Below the pieces are notes generated by a model. The model made no database searches. It was not told the origin of the DNA and saw only the letters and a list, made by a program, of their open reading frames with translations. DNA of 64,000 nucleotides from Dyella marensis (GTDB taxonomy: Bacteria; Pseudomonadota; Gammaproteobacteria; Xanthomonadales; Rhodanobacteraceae), in NCBI RefSeq assembly GCF_900112865.1, contig NZ_FONH01000019.1, forward strand, positions 1 through 64,000, in the 5' to 3' direction. The translations under genes were made by a program, and so were the position numbers. Position 1 is the first letter of the stretch, and each line of letters begins with the position of its first letter. Shown here one piece after another: positions 6,898 to 16,320 of the stretch.

Positions 6898-9318
6898 ATG
6901 CCCCGAGCCCGACGCTTCCGCTGGCTGCGCGCCCTGCTGCTGTCCCTGCTGTTCGTCGCCATCGCGGTGCTCGCCGCAGGCTGGTACCTGCTCGCCGGCA
7001 GCCGCGCGAAGCTCGACGGCGAAGTCGCCGTGCGAGGCCTAGGCGACACGGTAAGCATTTCGCGCGACAGCCTGGGCACCGCCACCATCGATGGGAAGAG
7101 TCGCGACGACGTCACCTACGCGCTCGGCTATGTGCACGCGCAGGAACGTTTCTTTCCGATGGATCTGATGCGCCGCGTCGCCGCGGGCGAGCTGGCGGAA
7201 CTGGTCGGCCCGGCGGCCGTGGATACCGATATCGAGCATCGCCGGCATCGCCTGCGCGCCACCGCGCAGGCGGCGCTGGCGCAGCTGCCGCCGGAACAGC
7301 GCCGTACGCTGGAGCTGTATGCCGACGGGGTGAATCGCGGCCTGGCCGACCTGCAGGTCAGGCCCTGGGAATACTTCCTGCTCGGCACCCGGCCGCAGCC
7401 ATGGCGTCCGGAAGACAGCTTCCTGGTGATCGGCGCGATGTACCTGGACCTCAACGGCGACGGCAGCAACCAGCGCGAGCTGGCCTTCGCGCAGATGCGC
7501 TCGGCGCTGCCCTCGCCCCTGGTGGATTTCCTGCTGGCGCCGGATCCGGAATGGGAAGCGCCCTTGCAGGGCGATCTCTCGCACCCGCCGGTGCCGCCGG
7601 GGCCGGACGTGATCAACCTGCGCGACCGCCCCACCGCCTCCAGCTCGGACGCCAGCGCGCTCGCCGCGCTGGCCGGCGCGCTCGACCAGCCGCATCCGGG
7701 CAGCAATAACTTCGCCGTGGCTGGCCGGCTGACCGAGAGCGGTGCGGCGATCCTCGCCAACGACATGCACCTGGGCCTGCGCGTGCCGGACATCTGGTTC
7801 CGCACGCGCCTGCGCTACGCCGACCCGTCTGCGCCGAACGGCCGCCGCGACGCCAGCGGCGTCAGCCTGCCCGGCACGCCGGCCCTGGTCGCCGGTTCCA
7901 ACGGGCAGGTCGCGTGGGGCTTCACCAACAGCTACGGCGACTGGCTGGACTGGGTGCGCGTGCTGCGCGATCCGCAGGACGCGACGCGCTACCGCGTGCC
8001 CGAAGGTTTCGCCGCGATCGAGACGCACGAGGAAACCATCCGTGTCAAAGGCGCGGCGCCGCGCACGATCAAGGTGGAGACCACGCGCTGGGGCCCGATC
8101 CTGGCCCAGGACACCGACGGCACGCCGCTGGCGCTGGCCTGGATCGGCGATCTGCCGCGCGGCTACAACCTCGGCGTGATGCAGCTGGAGCACGCGGTCA
8201 GCGTCAACGCAGCGCTCGACCTCGCGCCGAGCCTGGGCATGCCGCCGCAGAACCTGCTGGCGGCCGACAGCGCCGGCAATATCGGCTGGACCATCACCGG
8301 CAACAGCATTCCGCTGCGCAGCGGCTTCGACCCGCTGCTGCCGGCCGACTGGTCCAGGCCGGACACCGGCTGGCTGGGCTGGGCCGCGCCCGCGCAGTAC
8401 CCGCGCATCGAGAACCCGGCGGACGGGCGCCTGTGGACCGCCAACAACCGCACCGTCGACGGCGCGGCGCTGGCCCTGCTCGGCGAAGGCGGCCATGACC
8501 TGGGCGCGCGCGCGCAGCAGATCCGCGACGGCCTGCGCGCGCGCAGCAGCTTCGCGGCGGGCAACCTGCTGGACATCCAGCTCGACCACCGCGCCCTGCT
8601 GCTGGTGCGCTGGCAGCGCCTGCTGCAGGACGCGCTGGCCGGCACCACCGATCCGCAGCTGGCGCAGCTGCGCCAGCTCACCGCCAGCTGGCGCGGCCGC
8701 GCCGCGGCCGACAGCGTGGATTACCGGCTGGTACGCGCGTTCCGCGACAAGGTGCACGAAGCGGTATTGGCGCCGTTCGCCGCGGAAGTGAGCGAGCGCT
8801 ACAAGGATTTCAGCTGGCCGCGCCCCAGCCACACCGAAGCGGCCGTGTGGGCCATGGTGCGCGACCGTCCCATGCATCTGCTCGATCCGCGCTATGCGGA
8901 CTGGAACGCGCTGCTGCAGGACGCCGCGCGCCAGGTCGTCGACGAACTGGGCAAGCAGCCCGGCGGTCTCGCCGCGCGCAGCTGGGGCGAGATCAACCGC
9001 ACCGGCGTCCGCCATCCGCTGTCGCGCGCGCTGCCGTCATTCGCCGGCCGCTGGCTGGACATGCCGGACGAGCCCCTGCCCGGCGACGACAACATGCCGC
9101 GCGTGGCGCGCCCCGGCTTCGGCGCGTCCGAGCGGCTGGACGTGGCGCCCGGGCACGAAGCGCAAGGCATCCTGGAGCTGCCCGGCGGCCAGAGCGACAA
9201 TCCGCTGTCGCCCTACTACGGTGCGGGGCATGCGGACTGGGTCAACGGCCGGCCGACCCCGCTGCTGCCGGGGCCGGACCAGCATGTGCTGACGCTGCGC
9301 CCCATCGGGAAGCCGTAA
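6898..9318 (+). CDS. Penicillin acylase family (Ntn-hydrolase) protein
   Basis: An 806-residue membrane-anchored or exported Ntn-hydrolase. One hydrophobic segment (about residues 10-34) is followed by the alpha region (YALGYVHAQERFFPMDLMRR), a spacer, and the autocatalytic junction PHPGSNNFAVAG. Ser269 would become the new N-terminal nucleophile of the beta chain after self-processing. Later segments such as FTNSYGDWLDWVRV and LLAADSAGNIGWTITG are typical of the family. Known relatives cleave amide-linked acyl groups: beta-lactams, acyl-homoserine lactones or lipopeptides. The substrate here cannot be told apart from sequence alone. Quorum quenching is one possibility. Confidence 0.9.
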   Translation: MPRARRFRWLRALLLSLLFVAIAVLAAGWYLLAGSRAKLDGEVAVRGLGDTVSISRDSLGTATIDGKSRDDVTYALGYVHAQERFFPMDLMRRVAAGELAELVGPAAVDTDIEHRRHRLRATAQAALAQLPPEQRRTLELYADGVNRGLADLQVRPWEYFLLGTRPQPWRPEDSFLVIGAMYLDLNGDGSNQRELAFAQMRSALPSPLVDFLLAPDPEWEAPLQGDLSHPPVPPGPDVINLRDRPTASSSDASALAALAGALDQPHPGSNNFAVAGRLTESGAAILANDMHLGLRVPDIWFRTRLRYADPSAPNGRRDASGVSLPGTPALVAGSNGQVAWGFTNSYGDWLDWVRVLRDPQDATRYRVPEGFAAIETHEETIRVKGAAPRTIKVETTRWGPILAQDTDGTPLALAWIGDLPRGYNLGVMQLEHAVSVNAALDLAPSLGMPPQNLLAADSAGNIGWTITGNSIPLRSGFDPLLPADWSRPDTGWLGWAAPAQYPRIENPADGRLWTANNRTVDGAALALLGEGGHDLGARAQQIRDGLRARSSFAAGNLLDIQLDHRALLLVRWQRLLQDALAGTTDPQLAQLRQLTASWRGRAAADSVDYRLVRAFRDKVHEAVLAPFAAEVSERYKDFSWPRPSHTEAAVWAMVRDRPMHLLDPRYADWNALLQDAARQVVDELGKQPGGLAARSWGEINRTGVRHPLSRALPSFAGRWLDMPDEPLPGDDNMPRVARPGFGASERLDVAPGHEAQGILELPGGQSDNPLSPYYGAGHADWVNGRPTPLLPGPDQHVLTLRPIGKP

Positions 9319-9520
9319 GGCACGCCAGGATCACATCGGGTCTGGAAACGTCCAGCATTCAGCACGCGCCAGAACAGTTAGATTTGTCGATTCCGCATGA
9401 TTCAGAACCCTTCTCCCCGAGGCGCCCCGGAGATCGTCCCCGTGGGAGAGCGGCTTGTATCTGGACTCCCGCGAGCATGTCCGCGGTCACGCTGATCGGA
9501 ACCAACCCAAGGAGAGACCT

Positions 9521-10015
9521 ATGGCAAACCAGTACCGCCGTCTTGCAGCCATGCCGTTCGTTGCCGCACTGCTCGCCGCCGGCCATGCCCACGCCCAGCA
9601 GACGCCTTCCCTCGACAACGCCGTCGCCACCGCCACGCGCTGGGCCGCCCAGGCCGACGGCGGCCAGGCCGACGCGATGTGGAAGAGCAGCGGCCAGATC
9701 ATGCAGAAGAGCGTGAGCCAGGCCGACTGGGCCAAATACCTCGACGGCGTGAAGAAGCAGCTCGGCGCCACGCAGAGCCGCGAATGGGCGCAGATCGGCC
9801 GCGTGGAAAGTCCGCAGGGCCTGCCGCCCGGCCAGTACCTCAACGTGGTGTTCCTGGCCCGGCACGCCAATGCGCCGGCGTTGGAAACCGTCTCGATGGC
9901 GCAGTTGGGCGCGAACTGGGTGCCGGTCGGCTACATCGTGCGCCCGGTGCAGCAGCAGCCGGCGGCGCCGGCGCCCGCCGCGGCACCTGTCGCGCCCACC
10001 AAGCCCGCGAAGTGA
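9521..10015 (+). CDS. DUF4019 domain exported protein
   Basis: A 164-residue protein with a cleavable signal peptide ending AGHAHA-QQTP. The central part (TRWAAQADGGQADAMWKSS ... YLNVVFLARHANAPALETVSM) matches the DUF4019 layout. The C-terminus is a low-complexity Ala/Pro tail (PAAPAPAAAPVAP). A good ribosome-binding site (AAGGAGAG) precedes the ATG at 9521. An earlier in-frame start adds residues with no signal character. Function is unknown. The 200 bases between it and the acylase gene contain no terminator or gene that I can see. Confidence 0.8.
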   Translation: MANQYRRLAAMPFVAALLAAGHAHAQQTPSLDNAVATATRWAAQADGGQADAMWKSSGQIMQKSVSQADWAKYLDGVKKQLGATQSREWAQIGRVESPQGLPPGQYLNVVFLARHANAPALETVSMAQLGANWVPVGYIVRPVQQQPAAPAPAAAPVAPTKPAK

Positions 10016-10046
10016 TCGCCGCCCTGGCGCTGACGAAGCGTTTTCG

Positions 10047-11357
10047 TCAGCGCCGGAACGGACTGGTGCGCCTGCCGCGGGCCGGCGTGGACGGATAGCG
10101 CGCCGGATCGAATCCGCCGCGCTGGTCGCGCAGCGCAGCGCCGTCGATGCGCCGGGCCAGTTCGTCGATATCGCGCTGCGCCACCCCGGCCTGCGCGAAA
10201 TGCTCCCGCCAGCCATCCACCGCGCCGATGACGGCGACGATCTCCGCCGCCGCCTCGACGGGCAGCAGGCCGAACGCTTCGCACTGCGACATCGCGTTAT
10301 CCAGCGTCGACTCGCGCCCGGCGGCGCCGCAGATGAATTCCTGGTAGCCCTGCCCCGAATTGGTCGGCAGCACATCGTAGGCCGGCGCCAGTTTCAGGCG
10401 GCCGTTCTCGAATGGGCTGACCACCAGCAACGAATGGTTCTTCTCGTGATCGTCGGTGTTGTCGATCAGGATGTTGAAGACCATGCGGCGGAACAGTTCG
10501 CGGGCATCGCTGCGGTTGATGTCGCCCTCGGCGACGCCGACGCGCCGCAGAATCCGCGCCAGCTCCGGATAGCCCAGCTCCGGTTCGAGGCCGGACGCGG
10601 TCGCCGCGCGGATCGCGGTGCCTGCCGAAATACTATGGATGCGTTGGCCATCGGCGCGATCGAAGCGGAGCACGGCGATCGCGTGCTCGCCCTGCAGTGG
10701 AACGATCCGCGTCGTCGCCGCGGCGATGCCGGCCCGTGCGGCAAGCGTCATCGTCGCGTGCTCGACCAGCGGTGTATCGACCGGTTCGCCGTTGAAAAAC
10801 TTGATCACCCATTGCGCGCCGTCGATCTCGATCAAGGCCTTGGGCTTCGCGCCGCCGAGGCTGCCGCCGGCGCGGACGATCTTCGCTTCCAGCTCGCTGA
10901 TGGGCTCAGCGGCTTCGATCTTGGCCACGATCTCGCTAAGCCGCTGCGCCTGGCCGAGCTGCGGCAGCGGGCTGATCTTGCGCGGGCGGTACGCATCCGG
11001 CGACGTCGACACGCCGAGCGCGCCGAAGCGTTCGTCGCCGGCGTAGTACAGGTACTCCATGAGGGAGAGGCGCGCGGGCTTGTCGACGAAGCGGATGACT
11101 TTCTCGCCCCAGCGGTCCGGCCGTGCGTCGTCGACCGCACCCACCGCACGCTGCGCGTCGCCGCTCAGGCGACCCGGCGGCATGTGCTCGATGTCGATCA
11201 GAGGGAGGTCTTCGCTCAGCGCGAAGCCGTCGGCCAGCCAGGCCTGGCCATAGCGCAGCGAAACGCCTTTGCCGGCGACGACCAGTTTCAGCGCGCCGAC
11301 ATAGCGTGGCGCGGCCGGGTCGGCGAGATACCAGAGATGGAGATCGTCCAGGCGCAT
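10047..11357 (-). CDS. hipA: HipA-family serine/threonine kinase toxin
   Basis: A 436-residue HipA-type toxin. It has an N-terminal HipA_N/couple domain (about 1-110), a glycine-rich loop GGSLGGAKPKA, a catalytic loop with NTDDHEKN and a metal-binding LAPAYDVLP motif. In E. coli the kinase phosphorylates glutamyl-tRNA synthetase and produces growth arrest. The target here is inferred only by family. The ATG lies one base after the hipB stop, which is the normal order for this module. All kinase motifs are intact, so it should be active. It probably needs the HipB partner for neutralisation and autoregulation. Confidence 0.92.
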   Translation of the reverse strand: MRLDDLHLWYLADPAAPRYVGALKLVVAGKGVSLRYGQAWLADGFALSEDLPLIDIEHMPPGRLSGDAQRAVGAVDDARPDRWGEKVIRFVDKPARLSLMEYLYYAGDERFGALGVSTSPDAYRPRKISPLPQLGQAQRLSEIVAKIEAAEPISELEAKIVRAGGSLGGAKPKALIEIDGAQWVIKFFNGEPVDTPLVEHATMTLAARAGIAAATTRIVPLQGEHAIAVLRFDRADGQRIHSISAGTAIRAATASGLEPELGYPELARILRRVGVAEGDINRSDARELFRRMVFNILIDNTDDHEKNHSLLVVSPFENGRLKLAPAYDVLPTNSGQGYQEFICGAAGRESTLDNAMSQCEAFGLLPVEAAAEIVAVIGAVDGWREHFAQAGVAQRDIDELARRIDGAALRDQRGGFDPARYPSTPARGRRTSPFRR

Positions 11358-11358
11358 C

Positions 11359-11727
11359 TCAGCGCTTCGACTGACGCTTGACGGTGCGAGCCTCGGCCGA
11401 CGCCAGCGCGCGCGCCCGGCCCAATTCCTCGGCCTTGCGGACATCCATCTCGAGCGCGCCCCGGTCGTGCTCCGGCGCCGCCAGTTTCCCCAGCTCGCCA
11501 TCGCGCTGGATCAGCCACAGCGCCGTGGCGACGATGCCGATGCCGACCGAGGGATCGCCCGCCTCAAGCCGTTGCAAGGTGGGAACGGAGACGCCCATGC
11601 GCCCGGCCCAGGTCTTCAGCGACTCCTTGCGGCGCAGACGCGCCACGGCCAGGTCGGCGCCAAGCTTTTCGATGGCGGCCGCCGTTGCCGGAGGAAGCTG
11701 CTGGAGAGCGCGCGCGAGCTTTGGCAT
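11359..11727 (-). CDS. hipB: HipB-like antitoxin, XRE-type HTH repressor
   Basis: A 122-residue protein with an XRE helix-turn-helix (ESLKTWAGRMGVSVPTLQRL, about residues 35-54), followed by a long basic and alanine-rich C-terminal extension (EELGRARALASAEARTVKRQ). It is longer than E. coli HipB. It binds and neutralises HipA and is expected to repress its own operon. The control region directly upstream is strikingly AT-rich and contains inverted repeats. It is co-transcribed with hipA (one-base gap). Confidence 0.88.
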   Translation of the reverse strand: MPKLARALQQLPPATAAAIEKLGADLAVARLRRKESLKTWAGRMGVSVPTLQRLEAGDPSVGIGIVATALWLIQRDGELGKLAAPEHDRGALEMDVRKAEELGRARALASAEARTVKRQSKR

Positions 11728-11735
11728 AAAAATAG

Positions 11736-11763
11736 ATTATAACAAGAACCATATTTTTGCAAA
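11736..11763 (-). promoter_or_regulatory. hipBA sigma-70-type promoter
   Basis: On the minus strand, TTTGCA (11763-11758) and a perfect TATAAT (11741-11736) are separated by 16 bases. The -10 box ends 9 bases before the hipB ATG, so the message would be almost leaderless. The -35 box overlaps an operator-like palindrome, which fits autorepression. Confidence 0.6.
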
Positions 11764-11769
11764 TATCTA
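11751..11769. promoter_or_regulatory. Candidate HipB operator 1
   Basis: ATATTT, four bases, AAATAT form a palindrome that overlaps the hipBA -35 box. It is followed by CTA, which completes a half-site AAATATCTA identical to the one in the second site at 11832-11860. Confidence 0.45.
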
Positions 11770-11831
11770 TGTATACGATCATGACTTGAGACGCACGCCC
11801 GGATCGAGGCGATGAGGTCCAATGCATTGTG

Positions 11832-11860
11832 TAGATATTTGTTTTTACTGAAAATATCTA
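11832..11860. promoter_or_regulatory. Candidate HipB operator 2
   Basis: Perfect 9-base inverted arms, TAGATATTT and AAATATCTA, are separated by 11 bases. The right arm also appears at 11761-11769 near the hipB promoter. The spacing and sequence differ from the E. coli HipB site, so assignment to this HipB is an inference from location and from the shared half-site. Confidence 0.45.
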
Positions 11861-11888
11861 TTCATCAAGATATATGAACCGGGCAAAA

Positions 11889-11916
11889 AAGAGCCGCCCG
11901 CAGGCGGCTCTTTTTC
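11889..11916. terminator. Bidirectional rho-independent terminator
   Basis: Hairpin GAGCCGCC / GGCGGCTC with a short loop, flanked by a T-run on the right and an A-run on the left. It therefore works for the S9 peptidase transcript arriving on the minus strand and potentially for plus-strand reading. It insulates hipBA from the peptidase gene. Confidence 0.85.
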
Positions 11917-11938
11917 ATCCACGCAGCCGGCGGACCGC

Positions 11939-13975
11939 TCAGTCGCTCGCACCCAGCGCCTGCGGCAAGCCCGGCACGAACTCCTTGCCGTGCGGCACCT
12001 TGGCGCTCGACGCCTTCACCGCGCCGCCGATCGGCTCGACCCGGCCGCTGAGGCACTTGCCCAGGAACTGCTCGGCCACCGCGTTGAAGGCGATGCTGTT
12101 CTCCGGCCGCGCGAAGCCGTGGCCTTCGTCGGGGAACAGCACATAGGTGACGGGGATGTTCTTGGCGTCCATCGCCTTGACGATCTGGTCCGACTCGGCC
12201 TGGTTCACGCGCGGGTCGTTGGCGCCCTGCCCGATCAGCAGCGGACGCTTGATCGCATCGGCCTTGAACAGCGGCGAGCGCTCCTGCAGCAGCTGGCGCC
12301 CGGCCTCGGTGGTGGGATCGCCCATGCGCTTGTAGAACTGCGCCTTGCCCGCCTCCCAGTACGGCGGGATGGTCTTCAGCAGCGTCGCCAGGTTGGACGG
12401 GCCGACGATATCGACGCCGCAGGCGAAGGTGTCGGGCGTGAAGGCCAGGCCGGCCAGGGTGGCGTAGCCGCCGTAGGAGCCGCCCATGATCGCCACCTTG
12501 TCGGCCTCGGTGATGCGGTTCTTCACTGCCCACTGCACGGCATCGATCAGGTCGTCGTGCATCTTGCGGCCCCACTGCAGGTCGCCGGCGGAGATGTACT
12601 TCTTGCCGAAGCCGGTCGAGCCGCGATAGTTCACCGACAGCACCGCATAGCCGCGGTTGGCCAGCCACTGGTGGTAGCTGCTGTAGCCGTAGGTGTCGCG
12701 CGCCCACGGCCCGCCGTGCACGAACAGCACCATCGGCAGCGGCTTGTCCGGGCGCCCGGGATGCGCCTGGTCGCTGCCGGCCGGCAGGGTCAGGTAGGAC
12801 ACCGCGGTGAGGCCGTCGCGCGTGCGGATCTCCTGCGGATACATCGGCGCCAGCGTGGCGTCGGCCAGTTCGGGCCGGCTGACGAACAGCGCGGTGAGCT
12901 TCTTCGCCTTGCGGTCGTACAGGTAGGTGGTGCCCGGCTTGACCACGGGGTCGACGACCACGGTCCAGAAGTCGTCGGCATCGGTGCGCGAGGTGATGTC
13001 GAACGTGCCTTTCAGCTGCTGCTTGAGGAACTCCAGGTCGCCCTTGACCGCAGGATCCAGCGCCGTCCATTCCGGCTTGAGGTATTGCGACGAGTAAGCC
13101 TGCACCTTGCCGGTGGCCGGATCGATGAGCGTGTCGTCGATGTCGGCCTTGGCGTTCTGCGCCAGCACGGTGGTCTTGCCGCTGGCGACGTCCTGCGCGA
13201 ACAGCGCGGCGGTATCGCGACCGCGCGAGTCCAGCCAGTACAGCGTCTTGCCGTCGGCGGTGAAGCCGGCCGGCTGGGTGGTCAGCGAATCGTCGAGCCC
13301 GACGCTGCCGAACGGCTTGGCGTCGACCTTGCCGTCCTCCACGCGGTAATAGTCCGTGCCGCCATCCGGGCGCGATTTCTCGGCCACGCGCAGCACCAGC
13401 TGGTCGTCGGCGACGAAGCCGGCGTAGTCGCCCTTGTTCTCGAACACTTCGGTGAGCTTGCCGCTCTTCAGGTCCAGGCTGTAGATGTCGTGCCAGCGCG
13501 GATCGCGGTTGTTCACGCCGATCAGGATGCGGTCCTTGATGTGCACGCTGGTGCCGACCACGCGCACGCGGGTCTTCTGGAACGGCGTCAGCGACTGCGG
13601 CTCGCCGCCCTGCACGCCCACCTTGTAGAGCAGGAAGTTCTCGTCGCCGCCGTGGTCGTTGACGTAGAGCACCGAGGACGAATCCGGCGCCCAGAAATAC
13701 TGGCGGATCGGCCGCTGCTTTTCGGCGGTGAGCGGCTTGGCCTGGTCGGGCGCGCCCGCGGGCGCCACCCACACGTTGAGCACGCCGTCGCGCGGCGCGA
13801 TCCAGGCCAGCCACTTGCCATCGGGACTCAACTTGCCGGCGACGCGGCTGGGATTGCCGAACAGCTTGGCGCGCTCGATCAGCGGGGCGCTGGTGGCAGG
13901 AGCGGTGTCCGCCCAGGACATCGTGGCGGACAGGCCGGCGGCCGCGATGGCGGCGGCGAGCAACAGCTTGCGCAT
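11939..13975 (-). CDS. S9 family prolyl-oligopeptidase-like peptidase
   Basis: A 678-residue exported serine peptidase. A signal peptide (MRKLLLAAAIAAAGLSATMS, cleavage near SWA) leads into a beta-propeller region (about 30-390), then an alpha/beta-hydrolase domain. The nucleophile is Ser500 in GGSYGGY, the acid lies in GQGANDPRVNQ and the histidine in FPDEGHGFARP. The oxyanion-type HGGPWARD segment is present. Relatives are periplasmic acylaminoacyl- or dipeptidyl-peptidases that degrade oligopeptides. AAGGAGAAGG precedes the ATG. It is the last gene of the minus-strand run below dapE and ends in a strong terminator. Confidence 0.92.
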   Translation of the reverse strand: MRKLLLAAAIAAAGLSATMSWADTAPATSAPLIERAKLFGNPSRVAGKLSPDGKWLAWIAPRDGVLNVWVAPAGAPDQAKPLTAEKQRPIRQYFWAPDSSSVLYVNDHGGDENFLLYKVGVQGGEPQSLTPFQKTRVRVVGTSVHIKDRILIGVNNRDPRWHDIYSLDLKSGKLTEVFENKGDYAGFVADDQLVLRVAEKSRPDGGTDYYRVEDGKVDAKPFGSVGLDDSLTTQPAGFTADGKTLYWLDSRGRDTAALFAQDVASGKTTVLAQNAKADIDDTLIDPATGKVQAYSSQYLKPEWTALDPAVKGDLEFLKQQLKGTFDITSRTDADDFWTVVVDPVVKPGTTYLYDRKAKKLTALFVSRPELADATLAPMYPQEIRTRDGLTAVSYLTLPAGSDQAHPGRPDKPLPMVLFVHGGPWARDTYGYSSYHQWLANRGYAVLSVNYRGSTGFGKKYISAGDLQWGRKMHDDLIDAVQWAVKNRITEADKVAIMGGSYGGYATLAGLAFTPDTFACGVDIVGPSNLATLLKTIPPYWEAGKAQFYKRMGDPTTEAGRQLLQERSPLFKADAIKRPLLIGQGANDPRVNQAESDQIVKAMDAKNIPVTYVLFPDEGHGFARPENSIAFNAVAEQFLGKCLSGRVEPIGGAVKASSAKVPHGKEFVPGLPQALGASD

Positions 13976-14057
13976 AACCTTCTCCTTGGTGCGTGCTTGG
14001 TGTGGGGAACGGCGCTTCGGTACGGCATAAAGCGTGGCCACCGGCAGCGGCTGGAAC

Positions 14058-15191
14058 TCAGCCCAGCAGACGCTCGCAGATGGCCCGATACAGCGACGGC
14101 AACTTGTCCAGGTCGGCCACGGCCACGCATTCGTCCACCTTGTGGATGGTCGCGTTGACCGGTCCCAGCTCCACGACTTCGGCGCCCAGCGGCGCGATGA
14201 AGCGCCCGTCCGAGGTGCCGCCGCCGGTACTCTGCTCCGGCTCCACCCCGCACAGGTCGCGGCACACCGACACCACCGTGTCGCGCAGTGCGCCGCCGGC
14301 GGGACAGAGGAACGGCTCGCCGGAAAGATTCCAGTCGAGCGCGTAGTCGAGCTTGTGCCGATCGAGAATGCGCTCGACGCGCTCGCGCAGGGCTTCCGCG
14401 CGGCTGGCGGTGCTGTAGCGGAAATTGACCAGCGCGACGAGCGCGCCGGGAATCACGTTGGTGGCGCCGGTGCCGGCATTGAGATTGGACACCTGGAACG
14501 ACGTCGGCGGGAAATCCACATTGCCCTCGTCCCAGCGCTCCGCCGCCAGTTCGGCCAGCGCGGGTGCGAAGGCATGGATCGGATTCTTCGCTTTCTCCGG
14601 ATAGGCCACATGGCCCTGGATGCCGCGCACCGTCAGCGTGGCCGACAGCGAACCGCGGCGGCCCACGCGGATCAGATCGCCCAGGCGCTCCTTCGACGAA
14701 GGCTCGCCCACCACGCACCAGTCGATGCGCTCGCCGCTCGCGCGGAAATGCTCGGCCACCTTGCGCACGCCGTCGAGATTGGTCGGCCCTTCCTCGTCGC
14801 TGGTCATCAGGAAGCCGACACGGCCGCGATGATCCGGATGCGCGGTGACGAAGGCTTCCAGCGCCACCGCCATCGCCGCGACCGAGCCTTTCATGTCCGC
14901 CGCGCCGCGGCCGTAGAGATAACCGTCGCGCACCGCCGGCTCGAACGGATCGCTGCGCCAGCTTTCGGCCGGCCCGGTCGGCACCACGTCGGTATGGCCC
15001 AGGAACATCAGCAGCGGACCGCCTTCGCCGTGCGTGGCCCAGAGATTGTCCACTTCGCCGTAGCGCAGGTGTTCCACCTTGAAACCCACGCGCGCCAGGC
15101 GCCCGGCCAGCAGGGCCTGGCAACCGGCGTCGTCCGGCGTCACCGAGCGGCGGCGAATGAGTTCGGCGGTGAGATCGAAGACGGCGGACAT
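14058..15191 (-). CDS. dapE: Succinyl-diaminopimelate desuccinylase
   Basis: A 377-residue M20-family zinc enzyme that removes succinate from N-succinyl-LL-diaminopimelate, a step in lysine and meso-DAP synthesis for peptidoglycan. Metal and catalytic signatures are [22 protein letters not shown] and TSDEEGPT, with GGTSDGRF and a C-terminal HKVDECV. The length fits the family. It lies 61 bases below the VIT transporter gene, in the same direction as dapD four genes upstream. Confidence 0.96.
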   Translation of the reverse strand: MSAVFDLTAELIRRRSVTPDDAGCQALLAGRLARVGFKVEHLRYGEVDNLWATHGEGGPLLMFLGHTDVVPTGPAESWRSDPFEPAVRDGYLYGRGAADMKGSVAAMAVALEAFVTAHPDHRGRVGFLMTSDEEGPTNLDGVRKVAEHFRASGERIDWCVVGEPSSKERLGDLIRVGRRGSLSATLTVRGIQGHVAYPEKAKNPIHAFAPALAELAAERWDEGNVDFPPTSFQVSNLNAGTGATNVIPGALVALVNFRYSTASRAEALRERVERILDRHKLDYALDWNLSGEPFLCPAGGALRDTVVSVCRDLCGVEPEQSTGGGTSDGRFIAPLGAEVVELGPVNATIHKVDECVAVADLDKLPSLYRAICERLLG

Positions 15192-15252
15192 GCGGATTCC
15201 CGGTGGATCAGGCGGCGGCCCATGACAGGACCCGCCGCGTCGTGAGGACAAG

Positions 15253-16320
15253 CTAGCCGATCAGCGCGCCGCCGATCACGTGTCCAACGGCATAGGTGAT
15301 CGAAGCTGCCGCGGCAGTAATGCCAAGCTGCCGCGCGATCGAGAACACCACGCTGCGGCCGGTGAACAGCGAAGTGCCGATGCCGATCAGGGCCAGCGCG
15401 AATGCCGTGGCGGCGGCGCTGGCGAACATCGCCGCATGCCCGCCGAAGAACAGGTACGGCGCGACCGGGAACGCGGCGCCCAGCGCGAACATGCAGAACG
15501 AGGAGATCGCCGCGCTGTAGGCCGAACCGCCCAGGTCTTCCGGATCGATGCCCAGATCCTCGCGCACCAGCGTGTCGAGCGCGGCGCGCGGCGTTTCGGA
15601 CAGGTGCTCGGCCACGGTATCGGCCACCTGCGGCTCCAGCCCCTTGTCGCGATAGATACCGGCGATGCTGCGCGCGCCGTCCTCCGGCGCCACCGCCAGG
15701 CGCTCGGCGCGCACCGCGATCTGCGCCTGGTAGAACTCGCGCGAGCTGTTCACCGACAGCCATTCGCCCAGCGCCATCGAACAGGCGCCGGCCACCAGGC
15801 CGGCGATGCCCGCGGTCAGCACCGCCTTGTCGTTGCCCGAGGCACCGGCCATGCCCATCACCAGGCTGACGTTGGAGACCAGCCCGTCGTTGGCGCCGAG
15901 CACCGCGGCGCGCAGCGTGTTGCCGCTCTGGCCACGGGTGTCGCGCCGCGCGTTGCGCACCGGTGCGCTTTCGGCGAAATGGTTGCGCAGCTCCTTGCGG
16001 TCCACCGACGGCTCGACATGATCGGCATGTTCCAGCCGCACCACGGTAGGCATCACGAACTCGGTGCCGAAACGGCGCGCGAACCAGGACAGCACGCGCA
16101 CGCGGATGCCTGCCTCGTGCCTGGGCACTTCGACATGCATGGCATGCAGCTGCGCTTCCCAGAACGCGGCGTTGGCGGTTTCCGCCAGCGCGATGCGCCG
16201 ATACGCGCGTTGCTTGCGTTCGTCGCCGGCCAGGTCGGCCAGGCGCTCGTACAGCGCGGCGTTGTCGCGCTCGATGCGCAGGTTGGCGAGGAAACGGCGG
16301 GGGCTGCGCAGGTCGCTCAT
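15253..16320 (-). CDS. VIT/CCC1-family Fe/Mn transporter with ferritin-like N-terminal domain
   Basis: A 355-residue protein. The N-terminal approximately 110 residues ([19 protein letters not shown] ... [17 protein letters not shown]) form a ferritin/rubrerythrin-like helical domain with spaced glutamates. The C-terminal part is a VIT/CCC1 membrane domain beginning [21 protein letters not shown] and containing about five membrane helices. The architecture resembles MbfA-type membrane ferritins that export iron or manganese. An iron-detoxification role is inferred. The ATG overlaps the stop of the upstream DUF2165 gene (ATGA), so it is translationally coupled. Confidence 0.88.
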   Translation of the reverse strand: MSDLRSPRRFLANLRIERDNAALYERLADLAGDERKQRAYRRIALAETANAAFWEAQLHAMHVEVPRHEAGIRVRVLSWFARRFGTEFVMPTVVRLEHADHVEPSVDRKELRNHFAESAPVRNARRDTRGQSGNTLRAAVLGANDGLVSNVSLVMGMAGASGNDKAVLTAGIAGLVAGACSMALGEWLSVNSSREFYQAQIAVRAERLAVAPEDGARSIAGIYRDKGLEPQVADTVAEHLSETPRAALDTLVREDLGIDPEDLGGSAYSAAISSFCMFALGAAFPVAPYLFFGGHAAMFASAAATAFALALIGIGTSLFTGRSVVFSIARQLGITAAAASITYAVGHVIGGALIG

